Assembly (NCBI RefSeq): GCF_030272615.1
Contig: NC_081407.1
Location: 374,207,087 to 374,271,086, forward strand
Length of the DNA: 64,000 nucleotides
Source: Cryptomeria japonica
Taxonomy: Eukaryota > Streptophyta > Pinopsida > Cupressales > Cupressaceae
Direction of reading: 5' to 3'
The translations under genes were made by a program, and so were the position numbers. Below are positions 21,154 to 33,528 of this stretch, piece by piece (within the stretch, counting starts at the first letter, position 1; the number at the start of each line of letters is the position of its first letter). Under the pieces are notes generated by a model. The model did no database searches. It saw only the letters and a program-made list of their open reading frames with translations, and was not told the DNA's origin.

Positions 21154-22780
21154 CTATTTTAAATCTTCATTTGGGATTGCTCTGAAAATATACTCATCTC
21201 TATTCCTCAAAGTTGTTCCCATATTTTCCATTTGATTTGCAGCCTTATTTACCTCTCTGTATATCTTCCAATTGGGTGTGGATTCATTATTGATAGCACT
21301 AACTATTAGGTCCCGGAGACAACTGAGAGGAGGGGGGAATCAGTTGTCTATTAATTTCAAACCAAATATAACTTATCCAAACTTAATGCATAATACCGAT
21401 AAACTAAACTTGATGCCGGTAAATAGTTTTGTTAGTTAATTGCAATATTGGTAAAGTTTAATGCATGAAACAGAAAGACAAGTAACATCCACAACACATA
21501 ACACATATATTTGTACATGGAAACCCTATAAGGGGAAAAACCACGGTGGGAAACCTTACCCACAATCAAATGATACTACTGCAAATAGTATGTGTGTACA
21601 ATATGGAGTTTGCACATGCAGAAAGGCCAACTGCCTAGAGCTCACTGCTCAATCACAAAATGTGAGTCACACTGACTACAATTGGATGGTTAAATCCAAT
21701 AATAATGTAGTACTCAAAATAGCATCTTCATATGTTGGATTCAGTACTGGTTAAGCTCTGATTTGTCTTCTTCAAACCTTCCTTGAATCTTGAATGATGT
21801 TTGCATGTATAGCTTTGCTTATATTCGCATATACCTTATGCTTTACCACTTATTATATTCTCATGTTCTATTAATCTCACAAATGAGATCTTACATATAT
21901 ACCAAACCTAAGACCAAATGTGTAGGTCAGCTCACTAAACATATTACAATAAAATCAATTACAAATTAATCAATATGCAATGCAACATGTCAGCTCAATA
22001 CATTTACATTAATAACAAATCATCTCCATAATGTGTCATGCTGATCTGGAATGGATAACGCTTGGCGGTCTATAACCTAGACCTATTTGCTGGTAACAAC
22101 AAATATGCAAATTGATTAGACCAATGACCAAATCACCAAAACAAAGTGTTCAAACAATTTCTTCTACATAACCAAGTAATCTCCAAGTCATCCTTAGTAC
22201 CAGTGATCAATATAACCTGCCGATGAACCAGATATTGGTGACTGTGCATAAGTCATTGAACATGCAAGTGGACATAACCAAGGATATCCAAGTGCTGATA
22301 GGTGTTGACAAGTGTTGACATCAATGACAAAACCAATGCAACACATCCAAAATACCAACATTAACTAGTATTTGAGAATCACCCTCTATCAATATTGAAT
22401 TCAACGCCATCTCAGAGCATTGTTTCAGTCCCCTTGCAAGTGTCATAGCCTCTACTTCATTGTTGGTGACAACTACTAGGTGTCCACACATACAAAATAT
22501 CATCTTACTGGATTCATCTTCGACTATACATCCATATCCATTGGTACCTGGATTTCCTTTTGCAGCCCCGTCGAAGTTTAGCCTGAGGCATCCCTCCCCT
22601 AGAGCCTTCCATGCAACCTAAGACCTTTTTACCTCCTTGTAAATGATATTGATATTTGGGGGCTTTAAAGGTTTCCAATCTTTTTGTATTTTCTTATCCC
22701 ATTTAGAAATGTAATCTATTCTCCTACCATATACCTTTGTGTTGGCTACTTCACTTATTCCCATCTTAATTTTATCAATA
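21154..22780 (-). pseudogene. LINE ORF2 C-terminus: RNase H domain, split by a solo LTR
   Basis: The minus strand from 22780 reads KVYGRRIDYISKWDKK, then an RNase H domain: LNFDGAAKGNPG (first Asp), NNEVEAMTLARGL (Glu), IEGDSQILV (second Asp) to 22361. It resumes at 21303 with VSAINNE and ends REVNKAANQMENM and stop at 21154-21156. The order after RT and zf-RVT and the sequence type match the archaeal-like RNase H known from plant L1 elements, which would remove RNA from the new hybrid. The last catalytic Asp of the usual A-A-D motif is Asn here (K-A-A-N-Q). One in-frame stop lies before the domain near 22622. Confidence 0.85.
21304..22360 (-). repeat. Solo LTR of the element D family
   Basis: The ends (tattaggtcccggagacaac at left, aaaataccaaca at right) are the reverse complement of the element D 5' LTR ends (61689-62758), and the lengths are similar (1,057 and 1,070 bp). 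Flanks are ctaac (21299-21303) and ttaac (22361-22365), a 5-bp duplication with one C/T difference. The first two bases are TA rather than TG, probably a CpG-type or other point change. Confidence 0.9.
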
Positions 22781-22785
22781 ATATT

Positions 22786-24414
22786 TGTAGACGTCTAAAA
22801 ATGGTCAAAGCTTGCGGAGTCATACTTTAACATTTGCGCATTGCCTCATTTTAGGTTTTTGCGTCGCATTAACATTTCTCCTATGTCATGCACTTGGTCT
22901 TTATCATTTGCGAGCATCAAGTCATTCTTCTGCATTCTTTGCTTTCGAATTTGGTCTTGTTGACAACAATCTTCAACCATGATTTTGGTCAATCTTATTC
23001 TATCGCATCAATGTGCGTATTCATTTGTCATCATTTTGGACATCGTCAATCCTAATTAGGGTTTTGTCCTCTTATCAATCTTGTCATTTTGTGATCGATT
23101 TGTCATTGATCGTTGTCCTCTTATCAATCTTATCATTTTGTGACTGATTTGTCATCAATCGTTGTCATTTTATATTATCATTTTGCAATTGATTTGTCAT
23201 TGATCGTGGTCATTTTCAATCTTGTCGTCTTGCAATCTATTTTGTCATTGATCCTTGTCCTCTTGTCAACTTTGTCATTTTGAGATCGATTTGTCATCGA
23301 TCATCGTCTTTCTCAATCATGTCAATTTGGATCAATTAGTCATTATTCCTCATCAATTGGCGCATTTATCAATCAAATCATTCGTCAGCATTGTTCATTT
23401 ATCAAGTCAGAATCATGATCAAATCGAATCGACATTAATTATCTTCAATCAGGACCTAATTTTCATTCTCGCATTGCTAATTCATCTTTTAGGGTTTCAT
23501 GATTTAATCATTTAACCTTGTTTATCATTTATCCCTCTAGGATTAATAAATTATTTATTTATCCTAAGTCTTCTCATCACAATTAAATATTCATTTAATT
23601 GGCTAATTATTCCTCTTTTTGTGAATTAATTAATAAATGACAAATTGTTAATTAATTTAACTAGTTTTTTCATCAATTTCTAATTCCTAATTTCTCCTAA
23701 TTCCTAATTTCCTAATTTCCATCAATTTCTTAATTCCTAATTTTCCTCTTTTTCTAATTTTCTAATTTTCTAATTCCTAATTTCAATTCCCTCCTATTTT
23801 TCTCCTTATTTCATGGGAATGACATTTCAATTTGTCATAATTTGTCATAATTGACAATAAATCAATTTTGACATAGAAATTTGTCATAAATTGTCATGAA
23901 TTATCAATCAATCAAATTTTGCATAGTAAGTGCAAAATTTGTCATAATTTGTCATAATTGACATTTTTGATTTTCAATTTCCATTAGAATCTCTTCATGC
24001 TAATTTGATCTTTTCTCCAATTTGTCTATAAATTAGATGAATTTCTTCAATCCCAACTAATAATCACTTTTTCTAATCACATTATCGAAATAATCACTTT
24101 TTCGAATCACTTTGTCAAATCAATCACGCTTCGAGTACTCTTGTGCCAATGTCAATCTTGCTTTCATCTCATGTGTATGCACTTGAAGGTGAGATCCACA
24201 AACAAAGGCTATTTGGAGAAGAAAGAAGGACAATGGAGCTGCATGAAGGAAGCATTCATATCTGCATTTGGTTTGCTTAGTTTTTAGTTTTGAATGTTTT
24301 GTTTTTCATGTCTTTATTGAGTGTGTTTAGGATTGATCATTGCATTTGAGCTTTTGTGATTGAGTTAGATTAGTATTGATTTGCTTTTGATGATTTCCAA
24401 CTTCCTATCATACA
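22786..24414 (+). repeat. TAT 5' LTR
   Basis: 1,629 bp from TGTAGACGTC to CTATCATACA. It aligns with the 3' LTR (1,577 bp); the difference is mainly a segment of about 52 bp near 23038-23090 that is missing from the 3' copy. It contains the tandem repeats of about 48 bp (23074-23325) and a TATA-like site at 24026. Confidence 0.95.
24026..24034 (+). promoter_or_regulatory. Candidate TAT LTR TATA box
   Basis: ctataaatt within tttgtctataaattagatga, conserved in the 3' LTR (40367-40375) and in T1 (8501-8509). It lies about 380 bp before the LTR end, a reasonable place for the U3/R boundary. Confidence 0.5.
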
Positions 24415-24419
24415 TTAAT

Positions 24420-24432
24420 TGGTGAACCCGAC
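24420..24432 (+). other. Primer binding site of TAT
   Basis: tggtgaacccgac starts five bases after the LTR end and is the same as in element E (18086-18098). The cognate tRNA is not identified from sequence alone. Confidence 0.8.
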
Positions 24433-24524
24433 ATGAACTAACCCCCTAATCATGCTTTTGAGTGCTTTTGAGATGATTTGCATGTCAAAAACCCAAGAAA
24501 CAGGGTAATGTAGGGCTTTTTGGG

Positions 24525-24650
24525 GACTTCTGCGCCTGTGTGAGACAATCTGTGCCTGTGTCAAGCATTCTGCACTTGTGTTAAGGACATTTTGTGCCTA
24601 TGTCAAGCATTTTGTGCCTGTGTCATTCATTTTGTGCCTGTGTAATTCCA
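24525..24650 (+). repeat. Short minisatellite in TAT leader
   Basis: Six units of about 21 bp with the core tgtgcctgtgtcaagcattt. Homologous to the expanded array at 58-566 in T1; the sequence after both arrays (ccagaaacaaaggt and ccagaaacagaggt) also matches. Confidence 0.85.
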
Positions 24651-26490
24651 GAAACAAAGGTAAAAAAAAGCAGTGTTTTACTTGAAAATTGTTTTGTTTT
24701 GCATTCTGTTTCTTTTTTTTTTTTTTTTGGTACTGACTCTCTGTGCAACACCTTGGTATTATGCATGGCAAAGACAACAAATTAAACTACTAACATGTTT
24801 TATGCAGGTTTGATAGTCAAAGACTAAACATATCAAACTTCTGACTTGGGTTTTGCAGGTTGCCTTGGACATACAACTAAACTTTGTGTTTGCAATTAAT
24901 ATTTAGGCACCTAGTATGATTTCTAAATAGGATGGAATGGATGTATGTTTTCTTTGATTTTTGAGTTTGACATTGGAGTAGGAGAGTATGCTCTCATCCT
25001 TCTTAGGGTGATCAGAAATCCAAATCTTCGATACCATGCTCATGTTTTTGATTGTGTGTCACCTTTAGAGGGCCTACCTTCCCGACCATTTTCTTTCTTT
25101 TGCAAGCAAGTGACAATCGTGAGAAGGGAATGACCCAAAGTGAGTACGGCTAGAATACCTTGGCATTCTAACTCACTATAAACAAATACCTGATGAGGGA
25201 AAGCTTTGAAGGAAGGGTTACGTGGGAATTGTAGTTACTTGGGAAGTGATGACCCTTGGACTCTTTCTCATATCAACATCTAAGTAGGGCCTCATGGTCT
25301 AAATTGTGCTTGCAGGACTACATTTGTTTGGTATCTTGGTGGGCTTAATGTCTTAATCACGCTTGCGTGACATCAAGGAGTAACACTTAACAGAAATCCT
25401 TACTAAACACCTTGTTTTTAGAGGCCAAAAACCCTTCTAGTTGCTTGAGAAGGACAAGTTCGGATACTTGGAAGAGATACTAAGTTCACCATGGGGAGAT
25501 TTCCATGGGGACTGATGCTTGGCTCCCCTGAGAAGTGAGTGTCGTGGAGGGGAGCCCGTGGGGTCAAGCATCTATGTATTCTCCTTGAATCCCATAACGA
25601 GTCTACCTCTTAAGTACCTAATGTCCTTGCCTACCATAAGAAATGTGGGAATGAGCATGATTGTCTTGAGTCTAAGTTGAAATATCTTGTATTCTTTGCT
25701 TGTCAAAAGTTGAATTGTATCTCATTTCAAGAACAAGACAAATTGATTCAAAACAAGGTTAAACACAAGAAAATTTCATCCAACAAAGTTCAAAACATCT
25801 TCAAACATGGTTGTCAAACATTGTTCAAAATCTTGTCTCAACATGCATGTCACTTAAATTTAGGTTCATCTTAGGTTTGTATTTTGCAAAGTCATTGTTA
25901 ACTATCAAGGTTAAGTTTCATCTAGGTCATACTCCTTTGCATATCAATAAGAGTCATCCATTTGTATATGTCCTCTTGCATTAGAGTAATACCATTTTCA
26001 CTCATATTTGCATACCCTAGGTCTCTTCATTAAGCTTAGGTCATTATCATATCATATTAAGGTCATTTGCATAGTAATTGTCCCTTTGCATATAGTCTCA
26101 AAACTAGGTTTTGTAATACTTGAGTAATACAAATCTTTGATAAACCCTAAGTCGTTGTTAAGAAGTCTAGACCTTATCAACCTTTTGTCCTTTTGTCATC
26201 AATGTCATTTTGTCAAACCTAGCTTAGTATCCAAGCATATAGGGGAGACATTGTCATCTTGTCCTTTTGTCACTTGGTCCTTTTGTCCTTTGAGGTCTAG
26301 GCATCATTTCAATTTCCTAAGGGTCTCTTTTAGATTTGCATTCAAAAGTTTGTCAAAATCTTCAAAAGCAACCAAAAACATAGATTGCATTCTTGCCATA
26401 GATTGCATTTTCATCTATTTAGTTTGCATTTAGTTGCATATCATATATTATCCTTGAAAAATTCCCAAAATATTGCATTCGCATAGTGAC
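24651..26490 (+). other. TAT leader, no gene
   Basis: About 1.8 kb of noncoding leader with T-rich runs and catttgtcatt-like words. Only short ORFs without domains. It resembles the T1 leader (567-2312) in order and wording. Confidence 0.65.
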
Positions 26491-29016
26491 ATGCCTGTTG
26501 AAACAAGGTCAAAATCTAAAAAGATGGGCGAACCAACGTATCAACCCTTTGACCACATATCAAATTCATAGTTTCAAACTAGTCAAACAATACAAATTGA
26601 AGGTTCATCAAACACATCGTTACCACCATATGGAATGGTTCAACTTGGACCACCTCCATTATATGAACCAGTATTTGTACCCATGAAACCAAGACATGGG
26701 AGTGTTCCACCAACACCAAGAGGAAATGCACCTTTCAATTGGAATCAACCAAATCTGCAACATGACATTCCAACTCAAACATTACATGAGGAACAAACTC
26801 TTTGACAAGGATTTGGTTCAGATCAGGGCATTCAACAAGAAACAAATCCAAATGTCCAACTAGATTCTTCATCAGATTCTGATGCTTCTGATGATGTTGA
26901 TATGTTCCTTCAAGATCCAAAGTTGACAAAAAAGATGGATAAATTCTTGAACAAGGTCTTTAAGATGTTCCCACAAAAATATCTTAACATGATGAGTAAT
27001 GTGGCTTCCTCAAATGAGCAAATTAATGTGCAAACACAACAAGGCAGTGATTTGTTAAGTTTCTCTTCGCATCCAAATGAAGAAAATGTGCAACAAGAAA
27101 TTCAACCTACCTTGATGAGTAAACGTGCTTCAAAGGCATTGACAGTGACTATTCCTCAAAAGTCACCGTTTGAGACAATAAATATTCCGTTATTCAACAC
27201 AACACCTATAACACAGGATCAAATGAAGACCACGCAAACATTGACAATTGTCCCTCAACAAGAAGTGGGTCCTCACATGCATAAAGTTGGATCAAAGTCT
27301 AAGATGCAAGAAAGCTTCACGACTGGAATGCCTGATATCACCAATGTTCAAAATAGTTGCACAATGCAACAAAGTTCTTATGTCCCGTTAAGCTCAATAT
27401 ATTTGCCAAACACTATGGTGACAAATCCTTCGATAATGGCAACACAAAGAGCTACGGATAGTGGTTTGCACCAACAAAAAATGTTGCAACAATTGAGTAA
27501 TACACAAATGGTACAATCGAATGTGCAAACAAACAATGCACAACAACAACAATATCGCGTTCGACAACAAATTGCAACGCCTTCTGCCTCATTACAAGTT
27601 AATGCAAACTTGCAACCATCACAATGGATTGGACAAACAACACAACAAGTTAATGCAAGTGCCATGCCCCATCTTAAGGAGAAACAACAAAAACCACCTA
27701 AACAAAGTTTTTTGCAAATGATGGGATTTACACCGCGACGACAACAATTGGCACAAGGTCAGCAAATTTTGATTCATCAGCATGAACAACAACATGTGCC
27801 TCAATATGTGCCAAGACAAACAAGTTATCATACTTCACAACCACAATTGGCACCTGTGCAATATCAACAACACCCTCAATTGCAATATCAACCTAGGCTA
27901 CAAGAAGCACAGCAACAAGGTCAATATCAAGGCATAGCACAACCACAACAACAAGAGGTGTACCAAGAACATTATATGCCAGAGACACCAAAGACGACAA
28001 TTTCAGAGTATCAACAAATGATCGGAAATACGATGTATCAACAAAGATTACCCACTGGGATTAATGATGGACCTCCAAAATTTGATACAATTGCGCAACA
28101 ACTTGAGAAGTTGCAACGACAAGTTGACTTATTTGAAACCAAAGGAACAAAAAAGTTGTATACAGATCAAGATTTATGTCCTAATCCATTTGACAAGAGT
28201 GTATACATGCCTCCATTCCCTAAGCATTTTAAGGCACCTAATTTTGAGAAATATAAAGGGAATGGAAATCGAAAAGATCAAATTCGAGCATTTTTTGCGG
28301 CATGTACTGAAGTGAGTTATGAGGAAACATATTTAATGCACTTATTTGCACGAAGTCTCACAGGACAAGATATGGATTGGTATTCGCATGTGCCAGGAAA
28401 GATAAAGACTTGGTCGGAACTAGCTCAAAAGTTTTTATCTCACTTTGCGTTCAACATCGACAGTGACGTGACCATGTCAGATTTATGCAACACCAAGAAA
28501 AAGAAAGGTGAACTATTAGTGACTTTCTTGCAACGATGGCAAAGTTTGTATAGCCGTTCTTCCCTCGATATACCTGAAGAACAACAAGTGAATCTGTTTA
28601 TCCAGAATTTGGTCCCAGAAATGATGTATGAGCTAAAATTGAAAAGTCCTAGTACTATTGAGAAACTCATTAAGAAAGGGATGAATATTGAAACTACTCT
28701 TGTAGCTAAAGGAATCATTAAGCTTAATAAAGATAGTGACAACGCAAACAATTCAGGGGACAGAAACAGATTTTGGTATAAAAACAAGAATGTCACTAAT
28801 GATGGTGTTGTTGATGCAAGAGCGGTGAATGCAAATCAACCCCCGTTCACAATCAATAATTTGAGTGTTCCTAATATGTCAACTATGGAACAAAATCAAA
28901 CACCAATGAGCAATGTTACTCAACAGCCGCAATACCAACAACATGCTCAACAATACACTCAACAATATAATCAACAACAAGGTCAACAACAAAATCAGCA
29001 ACGCAAACCTTTCTGA
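26491..29016 (+). pseudogene. gag: TAT gag
   Basis: Structural capsid polyprotein of about 842 codons. The start at ATG 26491 is chosen because the frame is continuous from there, apart from stops at 26569 (TAG) and 26803 (TGA), and because T1 has a matching start. The N-terminal part is acidic (SDSDASDDVDM), followed by a very Gln-rich region (27480-28060). The capsid domain (Retrotrans_gag type) lies at about 28200-28700, with FKAPNFEKYKG, MDWYSHVPGKIKTWSELAQ and ELLVTFLQRWQSLYSRS. The C-terminus is again Gln-rich. The frame ends in two adjacent stops (29014-29019) but continues in the same frame into the protease region, so gag and pro were probably one ORF. Confidence 0.9.
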
Positions 29017-30198
29017 TAGAGGGATGGACCTCCTCGATAGTTTACGCCATTGGGAGAGCCTATTGAATCTATAATGAAACAATTAATACAAGTGAAATTT
29101 ATCAAGCTACCAGATATCAAGGCAGAACCAGTGGTAAAACTGCATTGGTGGAATGATAATGCATATTGTGAGTACCATCGATCAAAAGGACATAAAACCA
29201 CGTCATGTTTTCAATTGAAACATATGATTCAAGACTTGTTAGAGAAAGGAGTAATTGAGATAGATCCGCCCAATGCGACCTCTAACACTGATCATACAAT
29301 TTTCAAAACTCCTTTGCTTGATCATGACAAGGGTAAAGCATCTTCTTCAAACTCTACCCAAACAACAAATTATGCAAACACTGGTTATAACAATGTCATC
29401 AATTGTTTTCAAGTGTCAAATGAGTATGTTTCCACCATATGAATAAAGGAACAAGATCCTTCTTATGCAGTCACCACTCGTTGATCCAAAATAGTCCTGA
29501 AAGGAGCTCCTGCAGTTCCTCCCAAACCAACTCCTGCTAGTTAGTATAATCTCTTGGATCATCTAGGAAAGACACCTACACAAATATCGATCCTTGAGTT
29601 GTTGAAAATGTACCCCATGCATCGTGCAGTCCTAGATAAAGCTTTAGTGGAGTCCACTATCCCGATAGACATTGATGTTGACCAGTTTCAAGCCCGAATT
29701 GGACATCTAGCTATTTCCCAAAATGTCGCATTTTTTGATAATGATATCTCACCTGATAAGCTCCCTCATAATGATCCTTTACAGCTTGAAGTCTTTGTCC
29801 ATAATTGCAAAATCCGATGAGTCTTGATAGATGGCGGAGCTAGTCTTAATATTTGTACATTGAGAGTGGTCATTGGCCTTGGTTATACAGAAAATGACAT
29901 TGATGCTTCTAGAAGAATAACAATCAAAGCATATGATGATGTTGAGCGCCCATCTAAAGGGATAATTACCTTACCTATCAGAGTCGGTCCAGTGACAGAA
30001 AACACCTTCTTGTAGGTCTTAAACCTTGATCTCCCTTACAATATGATTCTTGGCCGTCCATGGATCCACACAATGAAAGTAGTTCCATCCACCTATCATC
30101 AATGTTTAAAATATCCTTACAATGGAACGAAGATAACAATTCTAGGAAATCCTAATCCATTTCAATTTTGTGCTGCCTTAAAGGATTCTCCGCAGTAG
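29017..30198 (+). pseudogene. pro: TAT Gag zinc motif and aspartic protease
   Basis: Same frame as gag, with several stops. A modified zinc-binding motif CEYHRSKGHKTTSC lies near 29168-29210, followed by FQLKHMIQDLLEKG, as in Tat and Athila Gag tails. The protease follows: VLIDGGASLNICTL near 29824 holds the catalytic Asp in D-G-G-A form, and NMILGRPWIHTM near 30042 is the conserved C-terminal motif. It would cleave the Gag-Pol precursor in the particle. A stop directly before VLIDGG (29818) and another at 30013 break it. Confidence 0.88.
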
Positions 30199-30237
30199 CA
30201 AGTCCCCGTCAATAGAGAATCCAAATCACATAGTTAT

Positions 30238-31487
30238 GTGGACCCTAATGAATTGTTAGATGCTATCAAAGGAAAATTGAAGATACAGGACCAAGGATGT
30301 GGAGAATATTCAATGGATCAAACATTCCTCATCAGGAATTTACCAATATCTCCAAAATCATATGGCAAACCACATTTATTGCAAAAGGAACCTAAAATAG
30401 TTATTCAATATCAACCTCCCACTACATTTACAAGATGGGGTGAACTTGACAAAGAAACTTTAGATGATGATGTCATAGACTGGCTTTATAAGGATTCAAC
30501 TGAGACCCCACCTGTCAGGTTGCCAGTGGAACGGTACGATAAAGGATTTACTATGCTGCAAAAGAAAGGATATGATGGCTGCAGTGGCTTAGGTCCAGAC
30601 AAGAAGGGAAGGCTAGAACCTATTATACCCAAGATGCGACCTCCAACTTTAGGGTTAGGTTTTGTACCCTTGTGAATTGGATCCTCGTCTACCAAAGTGA
30701 CCATGTGTGGAAAAGGGCATAACTCTAACGATGAAATAACACCTAAGGACACCCGACCTGAAACTGATTCCAATGAATGGGAGTGGAGTTCTTTTTCTTC
30801 TAGCTCCTATGCCCTTGACAATATTTTCCTCGACCCTGATAATTTGCCTATGGAAGACAAACATGAAATAACTCCCTTCCTAAAACATGTCCTAATGCCT
30901 GGATAGAGTCATTCTGGGACCCAAGCTCCGAATCAGATATGAGCAGTTCTAAGAGTGATACCACAGATGTTTACATCTTTACCATCTCAACCCTCTCTCT
31001 CCTTAAAACTGATGATGACATGCCCCTAATTTATCCCCAGCTTATCCAACATGACCAACAAGAACCACTCACATTGGATTGTTTTCAAAATGATGAAGCA
31101 ATTGCAGAATTCCTTGGATTACGGGAAGGCATACCACAAGGTGATCATAAGGTAGGATTTTCTATTGATTTGGATTCCACGACATATTTTGGGGAGTCAA
31201 ATCCCTCTTCCAATCATCAAAATGAAAAAAGAAAAGAAAAAGAAAAAAATCAAAAGAATAGGTCTTTGAGTGAAAACCGTAAGGCACTCTCTGATCATAC
31301 AAAAGTAAAAATAAAAGACGTACCTGCGGGTGAAAACCTCTCTGAGGTGCCCAAAGGTGGAAGAGTGGACATACCCCTATCAAGTCAAGATAAATCAACA
31401 TTGCTTGTGGAAATGACTGAGGAAATCAATTTGGGTACACCTGACAACCCTAAGGTCATTCATTTTGCTGCTTCTCTATCAAAATAG
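30238..31487 (+). pseudogene. TAT linker with G-patch domain
   Basis: Between protease and RT. The first part (30238-30675) includes a G-patch: FTMLQKKGYDGCSGLGPDKK followed by GRLEPIIP and a GLGFVP end, with the spaced glycines of that RNA-binding domain. G-patch domains occur at this place in several plant Ty3 lineages and in some retroviruses. The frame shifts by one near 30910; 30939-31487 then holds an acidic and Lys/Glu-rich linker with no known domain, ending just before RT. Confidence 0.75.
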
Positions 31488-31553
31488 GAAAAGATAGATT
31501 TTTTCAATTTCTTTCTTGAGAAGAAGATTAGCTTTGCATGGTCGTATGCAGAT

Positions 31554-32333
31554 ATGCCTGGCCTCGATCCAGAATTAGTCCTTCATCTCTTGCCATTGAA
31601 AGCAGATGCCAAGCCCATCAAACAGAAACTTAGAAAGATGCATACCCAGGTGGTTCTTTTGGTCAAGGTGGAACTAAAAAAATTACTAGATGTGGGCTTC
31701 ATTAGACCCATTGATTATGCAGACTGGATTTCAAATTTAGTACCAGTTAGAAAAGTAACTGGGGGCATCAGAATCTATACAGATTTTAGGGATCTCAATA
31801 AAGCATGCCCTAAAGATGATTTTCCACTGCCAAACATAGACATCATAGTTGACATGACTGCTGGATATGAGATGCTCTCATTGATGGATGGCTTCTCCGG
31901 CTATAACCAAATTCGCGTTGCTCCTGAAGATCAACATAAGATAGCATTCACCTATGCTTGGGGTACCTACTACTGGAATGTGATGCCCTTTGGTCTTAAA
32001 AATGTAGGCACAACATATCAAAGAGGGATGACGACAATCTTTCATGATTTCATGCATACTTTGATGGAGGACTATGTTGATGACCTGTTATGCAAATCTG
32101 TCACAAGGGATAGTCATTTAGCCATCCTGGGTGCAATCTTTGACCGAATGGCAACCTACAAGCTGAGACTCAATCCAAAAAAGTGTGTCTTTGGTGTCAT
32201 AGCTGGCAAATTACTAGGATACATTGTTTCTCACAGAGGCATTGAAATCGACCCTGCCAAGGTTAAAGCAATAATGGATATGCCTCCTCCTTCCAATCTC
32301 CGACAATTAAGAAGTCTACAAGGAAAGCTCTAG
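31554..32333 (+). pseudogene. TAT reverse transcriptase
   Basis: RNA-dependent DNA polymerase domain, open for 259 codons. The usual motifs are in order: FIRPIDYADWISNLVPVRK, YTDFRDLNKACPKDDFPLPN, LMDGFSGYNQI, MPFGLKN and the catalytic YVDD in MEDYVDDLL, then LGYIVSHRGIEIDP. This is the least damaged part of TAT; the first stop comes after LQGKL at 32331. It would copy element RNA into DNA in the virus-like particle. The type is Ty3/gypsy, Tat lineage, judging from the order of domains that follow. Confidence 0.95.
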
Positions 32334-32935
32334 TCAATCCACCACTTTATAGCTCAGTTGGCAGACAAATGTCATCCATTCCAACATCTATTGCATAAAT
32401 GAGTTTCTTTTAAATGGACTGAGCAATGTCAATCAGCCTTTCAAGCTCTCAAGGACTATTTGCGATCGCTGCCTATCCTAATGCCTCCTATAGAAGGAAA
32501 GCCATTTATATTGTATATTTCTACAACTGAAACAACACTAGGAGTTCTCTTGGCCCAACAAGATGAGAACAACAAAGAGCGAGCTATTTATTATATCAGC
32601 CAGACACTAGTAGGCTATGAGCTGAATTATTCAACTATTGAATGGGCATGCTTAGCAGTGGTCTTCGCAACACAAAAACTCTGACACTATATGTTAAATC
32701 ACCAAACATTGTTGGTTGCAAAAATTGATCCCTTGAAATATTTGCTTAGTAAAGTAGCTTTGATGGGTCACCTGGCAAAGTGGGTGATGATCCTCAGTGA
32801 ATTTGATATTGAGTATATGGAGCGAAAGGCAATAAAAGGACAAGTCATAGTTGATCAACTTGCAGAGGCTCCTATTTATGACGATCATCCCATGTTGATA
32901 GATTTTCCAGATGAATCAGTCTTTTGCTCTTACAT
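32334..32935 (+). pseudogene. TAT first (retroviral-type) RNase H, degenerate
   Basis: Same frame as RT with stops near 32331, 32400 and 32682. It reads PFILYISTTETTLGVLLAQQ, then YSTIEWACLAVVFATQ and VDQLAEAP. In active Ty3 RNase H the first motif carries the catalytic Asp (T-D-A-S); here the place reads I-S-T-T with no Asp. Loss of the active site in this domain is usual in elements that have gained a second RNase H, where it may serve only as a structural connection. The frame shifts by one near 32930. Confidence 0.8.
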
Positions 32936-32936
32936 T

Positions 32937-33360
32937 TTCTAATGAATGGAAGTTATACTTTGATGGGTCCCATACCAAGTTCGGGTCCAGAGCAGGCATA
33001 TTGTTTGTCACCCCTCAAGGTGATGCTATTCCCAAGTCCTATAGAATAACTTTCCATTGTACCAATAACATTGCAGAGTATAAAGCACTGGTCACAGGAC
33101 TCCGAGTAGCAGTCCACTAGAGCATCACACATTTACAAGTCTATGGAGATTCTCAATTAGTCATCCGTCAAGTCAATGATGACTATGAAACAAAAGATGA
33201 AAAGCTTATTCCCTATAAGCACATGGTAAATTTCTTCAAGACAAAATTCACGGCTATCCATTTCAGTCAAGTTCCAAGAATGCAAAACAAGTCAGCAGAT
33301 GCAATGGCTACAATTGCTTCCATGTTGAATATGCCCCATAATATGGATAAATGTGAATTT
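32937..33360 (+). pseudogene. TAT second, archaeal-type RNase H
   Basis: An additional RNase H typical of the Tat lineage. All four acidic catalytic residues can be seen: WKLYFDGSHTKFGS (Asp), NIAEYKALVTGL (Glu), QVYGDSQLVI (Asp) and NKSADAMATIAS (Asp). It would remove RNA from the RNA-DNA hybrid and probably took over from the degenerate first domain. One stop at 33118 breaks the middle. Confidence 0.9.
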
Positions 33361-33528
33361 TTGGTCGAACAATTGCTTGTCCCTTCTTTTGACATTCCGA
33401 CAGTAGATGTGATGTGTGTTCTTGTTGGTCCTAACTCCCTATGGTACAATGATGTATATCAATATTTGAAATCCCAAACTTTACCACCTAACCTTTCCGC
33501 TAACCAACGCTGAGCCTTCATCCGACAT

